This document shows positions 42,426 through 53,680 of a stretch of 64,000 nt of DNA, piece after piece; position 1 is the first letter of the stretch; each line of letters begins with the position of its first letter. The stretch is from positions 8,587,700-8,651,699 of the forward strand of contig OZ038326.1 of assembly GCA_964035795.1 (NCBI GenBank), read 5' to 3'. A program made the translations under genes and the position numbers. Under the pieces are notes generated by a model. The model made no database searches. It was not told the DNA's origin and saw only the letters and a list, made by a program, of their open reading frames with translations. This DNA comes from Pterobdella sp. o SKG-2022. Lineage: Eukaryota > Annelida > Clitellata > Hirudinida > Piscicolidae.

Positions 42426-44060
42426 ATGTCTGGTATGTCAGGTTTCTATTTAGGTTTTATTTTCTTATTACTTCTATTTTTCAATGGTAGTCTTTGTAAA
42501 AAACATAAAGTAATTGTTGTACAAGATAAGCGTCCATACATTCATTTCACCAGCTTCGGTTTAGATAAAGGAGGTAAGAATTAATCTTTATTTTAATAGA
42601 TTGTTTGAATTGTTGAAACAATTTAATTAAATAGTTTCATTTATTAAATTAAAAGAACTTTTGATTTCACAGGTTTGATTTCTGTAAATATGACCAAAAT
42701 ACAAGCATTTTCTAATAATTTGTTAAGTGTAGACATGACTCTTGGAAGCAATAGTCAATTATTTCCCATAGATTCAGACAGAATTTCTCAATTGTGCACA
42801 AACAGTGTATCTAAATCTGCATCTATAATTATATTTCATTTTAACTTCACTTCCAACAAAGTTATTTTGGAGAAACGTGGAATTTTGCAAAATGTCACAT
42901 TGATAGAAGGTAATGTTGAAAACTCCATAAATTTTTCATCAGAAAGCATCAAAAATACATCTTCTGGAAAGTTTTCTTTAACCAAAGAAAATCATCAATA
43001 TTCTTTCAGTTTTTCTATTTTTCTCACAAAGAATAAGCAAGCAGGTTTATATTCACTGACTTTCCATAATTGTGATATGTCATCAAACGGCATTGGCTTG
43101 AGTGTCAGCATGATTGAAAAAAACAAGGATAGTTTTTTATCAGTGGGTGAGATGCCGTTTCCTAACATGTATTACTCATTATTTGTTTTCACCTTACTCT
43201 TCTCGATAATTTGGCTGATCATTTTATGTCGGTCAAAAGAAAATGTATTTAAGGTGCACTATTTGATGTTGGTGTTGATGTTCATCAAAGCCATCTCCTT
43301 ACTCTTCCATGGCATAAACTACCATTTCATAGATGTGCATGGAGAGAAAGAGGAAACATTTGCCATTCTCTTTTACATCATCTACCTTACCAAAGGCATT
43401 CTTATGTTTGTTACCATTGTCCTCATTGGGACTGGTTGGACTTTCATCAAACATATTCTCTCTGAAAATGAAAAAAAGATTTTTGTTATAATTATTCCCT
43501 TGCAAATCCTTACAAATGTGGCTCACATCATCATGTTTGAAACAGAAGAAAGCCAGGCCAACTACAATGTCTGGTATAAGATTTTCATGTTTGTAGATTT
43601 TGTATGTTGTGTGGCTATCATGCTTCCAGTTTTCTGGTCTATCCGCCATTTGCAGCAAGCTTCCTCAGTTGATGGCAAAGCAGCTATAAACCTGGAAAAA
43701 CTCAAGATTTTTAGACATTTCTATATGATGGTTGTTTTCTACATCTACTTCACCCGCATTATCGTTCTTATGCTCACTTACACCATCCCATTCCGATACA
43801 CATGGCTTTCTGAGTTTCTTGTTGAATTAGCCACTATCTTTTTCTTTATTTTGACTGGTTTCAAGTTTCGACCTGCCAGCAACAATCCTTATTTGAGAGT
43901 GTCTACAAGTGATGACGAAGAAGAGGAGGAGGCAGTCACGCAGTCTGGCGCATATGAAAACGTCACAAGAATCAAGTTCAAGAGCAAGAAATTGAGGACG
44001 GAACAAGATTTAGAAATGGAAGAGCCTATGATACCCCAGGAGAATGATGAAATCAATTGA
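42426..44060 (+). CDS. GPR107/GPR108-like seven-transmembrane protein (LU7TM family), 2 exons
   Basis: Golgi/trans-Golgi seven-helix protein of the lung-7-TM family, implicated in membrane trafficking. Exons 42426-42573 and 42673-44060 join in phase to 511 residues. Exon 1 gives a signal peptide (LGFIFLLLLFFNG) and YIHFTSFGLDKGG. The luminal domain has several NxS/T sites and ends AGLYSLTFHNCD. Then follow SLLSVGEMPFPNMYYSLF-type entry, seven hydrophobic segments, HILSENEKKIFVIIIPLQ, PVFWSIRHLQQAS, INLEKLKIFRHFYMMVVFYI, and FILTGFKFRPASNNPYL before an acidic cytosolic tail. It cannot be assigned to 107 versus 108. One intron only. AATAAA at 44216-44221. Confidence 0.95.
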
Positions 44061-44307
44061 TTTATCGATCATATTTGAAATTTTTCATTACAACTATTTA
44101 TTTGGTTTTGGATTTTGTACATTAAACCACATTAGTTTATATTTGAACCTGATTTAAAGTCACATAAGTTAATGTCAAAAAAATGAAGCAATCAAAAGCG
44201 AGTCGTAGTATGATCAATAAACACAAGTCTTTAGAGATTATACAAACGAGTATTAAAACATGCAGATGTGCATAATCAATATGACTTAAAAATAAAACCC
44301 GCCATAA

Positions 44308-44732
44308 TCAATTCATTTTCTCGAGAAACTCGCTGAGCAAAGACTGCCTCACTACTTTGATGTCGAAGAGTTGCTGGTTCTTAGTAGGGAGTTTGAAGTC
44401 AGAGAAGGACTGAGACTTGCACACCTTGGAATTCCCTTCGAGAGTGTTCCCGCATAAAGAGTTGAAGAAGCGCTGAAGGTCCCTCAGTGAGTCGATGCTT
44501 TCTGGCACTGATCTGTCGGCACCATTGGCTTCTGGTCCATACTGAAAATAATCATAAATCTAAATAATTCTCAGAAACAGAAGTCAATAAGGTATAAATG
44601 GTACATCTGTGCGCTTAAAAGTCTCGCGTATGAAAGCCAGAAATACCGCCTGTGGCCATTTCATCACTTTTGTGCCAACTAAGAACTTTTTCAAGTGCCT
44701 ATTAGACTTATGAAGCAATCGTGTGTGGTCCT
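44308..44732 (-). CDS. Probable C-terminal exons of DOP1
   Basis: Two exons, about 44732-44604 and 44541-44308, encode a basic segment (HLKKFLVGTKVMKWPQ), then YGPEANGADRSVPESID, LRDLQRFFNSLCGN and the end DIKVVRQSLLSEFLEKMN. The last blocks resemble the DOP1 C terminus in layout (an FFN-containing helix, then a final amphipathic helix ending DFLE-M), and strand and order fit the DOP1 exons from 50.2 kb upward. The joining exons around the Jockey insertion at 45.9-49.9 kb were not resolved, so this could be a separate small gene. It lies tail-to-tail with the GPR107/108-like gene. Confidence 0.5.
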
Positions 44733-44774
44733 CTAAAATTAGACAAAATATCACAAACTTTCTTCATTTCCTGA

Positions 44775-45060
44775 CGTAATATCTGTAGTAACTGTCAGCT
44801 ACAAAAGTGTGGTAGAAATAGTGGATAGGTTCAAATACCTAAGCGATGTGCAGGACTCCATAAGATGAACAGACATGGCTGTTACATTCCAACCAAGCAA
44901 GACTGCGATGGTTCCAAGGCACGCATGAAAATATTATCATGCGAATTCCTGCTAACAATTCTTCGTGGGGAAATTTTCAATGCCTGCTTAAAACATCAAA
45001 TTGCTGTATGCTACAGAAACTTGGTCAATGAAATATGCTACAACGTTCAACGAGGCAATA
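44775..45060 (+). mobile_element. RTE-like retrotransposon fragment (RT motif 7 region)
   Basis: Plus-strand translation gives VVEIVDRFKYLSDVQDS and, further on, a decayed YATETW-like end, i.e. the post-catalytic part of an RTE-type RT. Short and frame-broken. Confidence 0.45.
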
Positions 45061-45066
45061 GTAGTA

Positions 45067-45235
45067 TTGAATTTTGTACAGTAAATAACTTCAGGTTATG
45101 AGGATATTAGAAAAACACGTAGAGAAAAATATGACAAGGTTTTATTGGTTAAAAATTGAAGTTTAATAAAAACGTTCTCTACGTGTTCTTCTAATATCCT
45201 CATAACCTGAAGTTATTTACTGCACAAAATTCAAG
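45067..45235. repeat. Foldback repeat with ~60-bp arms
   Basis: 45067-45126 and 45175-45235 are near-perfect reverse complements (TTGAATTTTGTACAG against CTGCACAAAATTCAA at the outer ends, ACGTAGAGAA against TTCTCTACGT at the inner ends) around a ~48-nt AT-rich loop. It could be a small foldback/MITE or an inverted duplication. No target duplication was identified. Confidence 0.85.
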
Positions 45236-45237
45236 TA

Positions 45238-45860
45238 AAAAGCTTTATGCCCTTGCAGTATGGATGGAAAGTTTGAAGCTAGAGTTTGTTTGAATGGTAT
45301 AATTGAAAAATGTAAATATTTTAGAGATGAGAGTGAGTTTAAAAAAGAAGATAATTTCTGTTACCATAGTGGTAACATGAATGATGGAGGAGAAAGTGTT
45401 ACACGCAGGATAGGACTGGAATGGGAGGCATTCAACAGTATGTCTTCTATGTTATGTGGTAAAAGACACACATGGAATATCAAAGGAAAAATTTATAGGA
45501 CATGGGTTAGACCTGTCATGACATATGGCTCAAAAACTTGAGTGGTAAGATTTGAGAAAAGCGGAAAAATGCATACTTCGAATGATGCGTGAAGTTCAAC
45601 TAGCTTATAAAGTGAATACAAAAAGGACGATGGGTAAATTGTGTAACAGATTCGATCGTTGGAATTGTGACACAAGAAAGTTTGGGATAGTTGGGTAAAG
45701 TTGTAAAAAGGGGGTGGAGATAGTGTAGAGCTCAGAAAACAGCCATAGAGAAAAAACTCGCCGACTGAAAGAGTTGAACTGCAATAACAAGCATGGAAAT
45801 CAATAAAAAGCATTTCTGAACAAAAGAATGGTAAATCTGTCACTTTTGAGAGTCAAGATA
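45238..45860 (+). mobile_element. Family B retrotransposon 3' fragment
   Basis: Zinc-finger remnant (MDGKFEARVCLNG), NMNDGGESVTRRIGLEWEAF, CGKRHTWNIKGKIYRTWVRP, MTYGSKT, then a decayed C terminus to about 45860. Homologous to 26990-26340 on the minus strand. Confidence 0.8.
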
Positions 45861-45892
45861 AAGCTGAAAAAGTTCAAAACTGACACAATTAA

Positions 45893-48800
45893 TCTAATTA
45901 GATTATACTGCTGTACATGTCGCAGATACTGGTATTGACAGCAGTCGGCTTAGGTTATTGATACTAAAATAGAGTGATGTATAAAAAAGACCGTTTTATT
46001 TGGCACAAAGTTTTATAAACGGCCAGTCTGAGCTAAAATCAAACTTGAAATTATCGAATTCAAGATCCGTCGTTCCCACACTTGGGCAGTTTGCCTTGTC
46101 GTTGTCAAAAAAAAAATAAAGATCATACGCCAAGCCAAATGACAATGATACCAGAATATCAGTTTGTCGATACCTGCTACCGATGTTTACTGTTATCCAG
46201 ATTATAACAGAAAAGCAGTCTCAATTTAGAGACGCTATCTTCAGGGCAGTTTAACATCATGGCCAAGAATCCAAAATCCTACTGGGTCGGAGGACTAACA
46301 TCAACGATAACCAAACCAAAATCAAAACTTTCATCCATGATCTAGCATTCAAAAAATGTGCTTTTACAAGAGATCCTTGAAACGTCCCGAGAGGCAGGCC
46401 TACACGTGGTCGGGATGTCCTCAGAAGGACCAAAGCTGCCTCAACACCCCCCGTCCTCTCTCTCTTCAAGAAGAGGACCTCAAATCAGGCCATATTTTTT
46501 ATGGCCTGCTCCCACCAAGACCCGGACTGGTGGAAAAGGGCTCAGCAGGAGATGTGGAAAGCAACCCGGGACCCATGTGGTACTGTGCTATATGGACACA
46601 TAAAATCACCTCATATCAAACCTCCATCCAATGAAATCATACCACCCCTCACTGGATTCACCTCAAATGCTAACACCTCAAACCCAAATCCTACTCATCC
46701 TCATTTATATGTCACACACATCAAATCCCTACCCCAAAAACTCCTCCCCACATACACAATCTAACACAAAAAACCCTCCACACACACACCAACAAACCAA
46801 ACCAACCACCCAAAACCAACCAACTCCTCTTTTAACAACACCAAACAACATCAACATAATACGGCTCTACATCAACTCAATCACCAAGAAAACAACTGAA
46901 CTCACCCACCTAATACACAAACAAAAAATACACATTATCACACTACAAGAATCCAACCTCAACAGCAAACACAAAACCCCACACATCCCTAACTTCTCAG
47001 CTATTAGACTAGACAGACCCTCATCCCAAAAAGGTGGAGGTCTGCAAACCTACATCAACAACAACATAACCTACTCACAAATCCCCACACCCCCACAAGC
47101 CTGATCACAAACAACATCGAACTCATCACAACAAAAATACATCTCAAACACACCAATCTACACATTTCAGACGTCTACATCCCACCCAACACCAACATAG
47201 ACAACTTAATCACCAACCTCTTCATCCACCTCACAAGCCTTCCCAATTCCATAATCACGGGTGACTTTAACGCCCACTCACAAACATGGCACTGTCCTTT
47301 CACGGACCACAGAGACCAACTCATAACCTCACTCATCCTCAATTCAAACCACATCATTCTTAACCAAAACACTCCCACCCGACTACCATTCAACCCAAAC
47401 CAACAACCCATCTCCCCCGACATCACCACAGCAGACACCATAATATCAGCCAACCTCACTTGCCAAACACTTAAAGCCTTGAACTCCGACCATCTTCCCA
47501 TCATCATCACATTCAAAAAAAAAGAAAAAATACCCACAACTGAACCCCCCAGAACTCTCACTAACTACAAGAAAGCCAACTGGCCCCAATTCACCAAACA
47601 CATAGAACACACCCTCAAAAACACCCCTCTCCACGAAGACCCCCACATAGCTAACCACCTCATTACGAACGCCATACTCACATCAGACCGAATAAACATC
47701 CCTAAAGGAATAATAAAACCCACCCACACCCCACTCCCTGAAAGCATCACCACACTCAGTTCGAAACAAAACCACACCAGAACCCTCAATAACAAAGATC
47801 CCTCACTACCCACACTCAACCAAGACATCACCCACCTCATCCAACAACACAAAAAACAAAAATGGGAAGAGGACCTAAAAGCCGACTGGGACCACAAGAA
47901 AAAATCTCACATCCTATGGTCCACAGTAAAGGCCCTCAACCCCCAAAAACCTACCACTCCCACCAATACAACCATCACTCACAACAACAAAACAGCCCAC
48001 ACAGACACACAAAAAGCCAACACACTAAACAAATATTTTAAATCAACCCCACTCACAGAATAACAAACTCACCAAATCACTCACATCTACCCCAATAACA
48101 ATCACTGAATCAGAAACCATCCTCGCTATAAAACAACCTAAAAATAACAACTCCTCAGGACCAGGCAATATCAACATCAAACATTTCAAACACCTAAGAC
48201 CAATAGCCATCAAACACCTGACCAACCTCTACAACATCACAATCAACACAAACACCATACCCCAAATATGGAAAAACTCCAAAATCAACCCCATCGCCAA
48301 ACCCAACAAAAACCCTTCTCTCCCCTCCTCATACAGACCAATAGCCCTACTCTCTCCCATAGCAAAAACTCTAGAAAAAATCATCCTCCCACACATCACC
48401 ACTAATATAATCCTCCCAACCCACCAACACGGCTTCAGAGCCGCACACTCCACCACCACAGTCCTACATCAAATCAATAACATCATACTCACTGGTTTCA
48501 ATAAAACCCCCCCCCATAGAACAATCCTCACCGCCCTCGACATGACCAAAGCATTCGACCAACTTATCCACAAAATATACAGCACCCACATTCCTACAAC
48601 AATAATCAAATTTCTGGCCAACTACCTAAAAGGCCGCCGACAATACACCTCATACAACAATCACACATCAAAACACACAAACATCAAAGCAGGTCTCTCC
48701 CAAGGAGGCGTCCTATCATCCACTCTCTTCAACATATAACTCTCCCCAAAATCAGCTCACTCAACTTCATCACCAACGCAGACGACATCACCATAACATC

Positions 48801-49920
48801 GTCCCACCCCAACACCAACACAGCCACCCAGAACCTCCTCCCATAACTCAATGAAATACACACATGGGCTCACAATAACAACCTAAAAATCAACCCTACC
48901 AAAACCACATCAACTCTCATGACCCTCGACCCATCAGAATATAACAAACCTCTGAACATCCACATCAACAACACTCCCATCCCCACCACCTCCAGCCCTA
49001 CCATCTTTGGCCCAACTTTTGACCCCAAACTAAAATACTCCATTCACACAGACAACACCATAACTAAAGCAAAAAAACACTCAATCTTCTAAAACTCCTC
49101 ACATCAACACGCTGGGGAAAAAGCAAAGAAATACCCATCACCACATACAAAACATTACTCCTTCCCATCATCGAATACGCCAACACCATCTGGTCACCTA
49201 TCATCTCATCCACCTCCCTCAACAAACTCCAAAAAATCCAAAACGCAGCCTTGAGAACAATTACTGGCTGCACCCTAGACACCAACAACTTACACCTCCA
49301 CTCAGAAACCAAAATCCTCCCACTGCAAAACCATCTCAAACTTCACGCGTCACAACTCACACAAAAAGCCTCCAACCCCACTCATCCCCTACACCCACTC
49401 ACCACACAAGAAGCCCACCCCAGATACAAAAAACAATCCACATTCAACAACAACATCAACTACACCCTAAACATACCCCCCTCCCAGACCACCTCTCACA
49501 CACAAATAAAAAACAACATGAAAACCATACACACAAAAATAGTACACGGCTATGTATCATCCACTCACAACAAAATCCTCAGCAAGTAACCCCCACCCAT
49601 TCATGAATCAGAAACCACCACACTCGCCGCACTCTCGCTCAACTCAGATCAAACAAGTCACCTTTCATTCTCTCATACCTCAACAAAATCTTACCCTATC
49701 TCATCTCTCATCTTCACGCCCACTCTGCCAAACACACATTCACGACACCCCTCACCTCTTCACCTGCCCAAAAAATAAGTACCACACTGGGCCCCGAGAG
49801 TCTGTAGACCGACCCCACGAGAGCGGCTGAGCTTCTCTACCACTGGACGGTCTTGATGGGGACATGAGGAGCACCCAACAAGACTAGGGTGCTCGGGGTA
49901 AAAAAATCAAAAAAAAAGAA
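45893..49920 (+). mobile_element. Jockey-like non-LTR retrotransposon J3, longest copy, with 2A motif, APE endonuclease and RT
   Basis: A leader (45893-46275) matches the free-standing short elements. An N-terminal frame (46356-46634) ends in a 2A motif. The APE endonuclease follows at 46840-47540 in another frame (LQESNL, QKGGGLQTYI, SIITGDFNAHSQTWH, NSDHLPIII), then a linker to 48060. RT runs 48110-49330 (NSSGPGNINIKHF, YRPIALLSPIAK, HGFRAAHSTT, LTALDMTKAFD, GLSQGGVLSSTLFNI, ADDITI, ITGCTLDTNNLHLHSE). A C-terminal part has LFTCPK, and a short A-rich tail ends at about 49920. Frameshifts and an early stop after LSSTLFNI make it inactive. The coding strand is strikingly poor in G. It sits antisense inside or beside DOP1. 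Confidence 0.88.
46548..46574 (+). other. 2A ribosome-skipping motif (GDVESNPGP) in the Jockey-like element
   Basis: The frame starting at 46356 reads LVEKGSAGDVESNPGP, matching the core consensus D(V/I)ExNPGP with the preceding Gly. About 73 codons lie upstream of the Pro. In the family the ribosome fails to form the Gly-Pro bond and continues, releasing the upstream peptide. 2A-like sequences are known at the N termini of some APE-type non-LTR elements in trypanosomes and animals. Here the downstream endonuclease is in a different frame, so this copy is broken. Confidence 0.85.
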
Positions 49921-50169
49921 CTTTGAAACCGGATAAAGTATGACTCTCGGTACCGCATCTGGTCCGACAACAATCCTCTGGAAGTCATGAAATTATGTAG
50001 CGTTGAATAACCTCTACTTGGATCCGCAAACAACCTGTTCATGATGTCGGCATTTTTTGTATTACTATTTAAGCCCGGAAAGTTACTGAAAATGAAGAAA
50101 AACCAAGCAGGCGCTAGAAAGTTCACCCTGGAAAAAACTAAATGAAAATATGTAAAAGGGCAAAAATAC

Positions 50170-53100
50170 TTTTTTATGCATGAGAGATGCGATCTTGATG
50201 GCATGCGGCACGAACGTGTCTTCCACTGAAGGACCCTCGCCCACAAACGTCCATTTGTACCTGGGTGGTTAGTGGCGTTGAGTCAAGCTGGTGGTGCAAA
50301 GTGGAATGTAAACAAACAGTTGGAATCTGGGCAGGTGGTCGGGGGGGAGAGAAAGCAGCAAATGCATCAACTTGCAAGTCGCCACGTAGAAGCTGTTGGT
50401 CTTGTCGTCTGAGGTGACCAGCAAGTCAGTCGTTTGGTAGTTCCTACGAAAAAAAATGTATAACATATGGGTTTGTTGGAACAAAGGAATATTTGCATTG
50501 AAATTTTTTTAGAGAAAATGCATTACTTACCTGGAAAACTCATCGGCATCTACACTATGCAACTTTTTCTCAATGCTTATGAGTGCCTGTGTCTGCAAAC
50601 GTATCATATGGTGTGATGGTGGGGGAGGTGTGATGATGGTAGAAGTGTGATGATGGTGGTGGTGGTGTGATGGTGGTAGTGGTGTGATGATGGTGGTGGT
50701 GTGATGATGGTGGGGGAGGTGTGATGATGGTGATAGTGGTGTGACGATGGTTGTGGTGGTGTGATGATGATGGTGGTAGTGGTGTGATGATAATGGTGGT
50801 GGTGTGATGATGGGGAAGGTGGTGTGATATGGAAGGTGTGATAGTGGTGGTGGTGTAATGGTGAGAAAGGTGTGATGATGGTGGTGGTGGTGTGATGGTG
50901 GGGAAAGTGTGATGGTGGAAGTGTAATGATGGTGGATGTGTGATGATGGTGGAAGTGTGATGATGGTAGTGGTGTGATGATGGTGGTGGTGTGATGATGG
51001 TGATAGTGGTGTGACGATGGTTGTGGTGGTGTGATGATGATGGTGGTAGTGATGTGATGATAATGGTGGTGGTGTGATGATGGGGAAGGTGGTGTGGTAT
51101 GGAAGGTGTGATAGTGGTGGTGGTGTAATGGTGAGAAAGGTGTGACGATGGTGGTGGTGGTGTGATGGTGGGGAAAGTGTGATGGTGGAAGTGTGATGAT
51201 GGTGGATGTGTGATGATGGTGGAAGTGTGATGATGGTAGTGGTGTGATGATGGGGGTGGTGTGATGATGGTGGTGGTGTGATGATGGTGGGGGAGTGTGA
51301 TGATGGTGATAGTGGTGTGATGATGGTGGTGGTGTGACGATGGTTGTGGTGGTGTGATGATGATGGTGGTGGTGGTGTGATGAGGGGGAGAGTGGTGTGA
51401 TAATGAAGGCGTGATAGTGGTGGTGTGATGATGGTGTAATGGTGAGGAAGGTGTGATGATGGTGGTGGTGGTGTGATGGTGGAGAAGGTGTGATGGTGGA
51501 AGTGTGATGATGGTAGAAGTGTGATGATGGTGGTGGTGTGATGGTGAGAGAGGTGTGCTGATGGTGGAGGTGTGATGGTGGTGGTGTGATGATGATGGTG
51601 GTGTGATGATAGTGGGGAAAGTGTGATGATGGTGATAGTGGTGTGATGATGATGGTGGGGGAAGTGTGATGATGGTTGTGGTGGTGTGATGATGGTGGTG
51701 GTGTGATGATGGTTGTGGTGGTGTGATGATGATGGTGGTGGTGGTGTGATGATAATGGTGGTGGTGTGATGAGGGGGAGAATGGTGTGATAATGAAGGTG
51801 TGATGATGGTGTAATGGTGAGGAAGGTGTGATGATGGTGGTGGTGTGATGGTGAGGGAGGTGTGCTGATGGTGGAGGTGTGATGGTGGTGGTGTGATGGT
51901 GGTGTGATGATAGTGGGGAAAGTGTGCTGATGGTGATAGTGGTGTGATGATGATGGTGGGGGAGGTGTGATGATGGTTGTGGTGGTGTGATGATGATGGT
52001 AGTGGTGTGATGACGGTGGTGGTGGTGGTGTGATGATGGTGGTGGTGTAATGGTGAGGGAGGTGTGATGATAGTGGGGTGTGATGATGGTGGAAGTGTGA
52101 TGATGGTGTAATGGTGAAAGAGGTGTGATGATGGAAAAGGTGGTGTGATAATGAAGGTGTTAGTGGTGGTGTGATGATGATAGTGGAAGTGTGATGTTGG
52201 TTAGTACCAGCTCAGTGATGATTGTTGGCCACAGAGGAGCCAATACGAAAGAAGACATCTTGAGTAGGAGGACTCGAAAACAATTGAACACCTCCGCTTG
52301 CAATAACGGATAGTTGCTGTAGCGCACACTTTCAGACAACTTTTCTGTTTTACAACATTTTGAGAATTCTTTAAACACAAACAACAGAAAGAACCCGCCA
52401 TACCACCACACCACCACCGTATCCAACCAAGCCGCATCCCCACACCACCACTATACCCAATCACGCCACATCCCCACACCACCACCATACCCAACCATGC
52501 CGCGTCCCCACACCACCACCATACCCAACCACGGCACTCCACCCCACCACACCATTCCAGTACACAAAACTCCACTTCACCACAGTCCCCCACCAACCTT
52601 GTATCTCAGGAACGCTTTTTGTATATTGATCAGTCTCACTACAAAACACCGCAAAACCAATTCTTTTGACCAGCTGCCTCCGAATCTTGCAAGTCAATGA
52701 GATATGTATGCAATAAAAAACATCGATGTTAAAAAATAATATGCAACAAAAAAGTCGGGCAAAACCTCTTTCACCCACCTCCACCTCGCCGTCCTTTGAG
52801 GTGAAAAAAGAGCTTCCTTGGGGGGCACTTGATCGAGCTGTGGTGATGGGTGGTGTGATGTGATGAGTGGTGTGGTGTAATGGGTGGTGTGGTGTGATGG
52901 ATAGTGAGATGTGACAGGTGGTGTGGTGTGATGTGATGAGTGGTGTGGTGTGATGAGTGGTGTGATGTGATGGGTGGGGTGGTGTGATGTGATGAGTGGT
53001 GTGGTGAGATGGATGGCTAATGATGTGATATGATAAATTCTATATTGGTGTGTTGTTTGGTGATGAATGTGGTAATGGGTGGATGACTCATTAGTTTTAA

Positions 53101-53618
53101 TGTTTATATGGGTGTGGGTGATTGTTTTACCAATTTAGTGATGGGATGGTTGATGTGAGCGTGAGTGGTTGATGCGGTGGTGTCTTAGTTGATGCGATGA
53201 TGTGGTTGCATATTTATATTACTGATGAGTTCTTCAAAGGAAGACTTATCGTGGCTCATGAGGTTGTCCACGATGCTGACCCATGAGGTGATGGAGTCCA
53301 TGTCCATCTGTGTAAGAAAAATTACCATTATAGTAATTTTACTAACAGATGTAATGAGATGAACATAAATAATAGAGTATTAAACGGTTTGGTATTCTCT
53401 TTTTCTGGTTGCAACAAAATTGCAGTTAACAAAGCTGGCCTTGCAAATCACATCGAAAAAAAGCACTCACAAGAAGCAACAATAACAATCTTATGCCAAC
53501 ACTGTGTTAGAAATATTTCAAACGACATGGTTTTCGGATCACCAGAAAAAATGCGCAACAAGAAATGGCACCCTTTTTCAGCATCTTCCTTGTGGTCGAC
53601 AGACGCAGTAGAAGAAAA

Positions 53619-53680
<62 letters not shown>

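Noticed and set aside
45893..46275. Hammerhead or HDV-like ribozyme in the leader
   Set aside because: CTAATGA resembles the hammerhead CTGATGA box, but the partner core elements were not found. Kept only as a testable idea.
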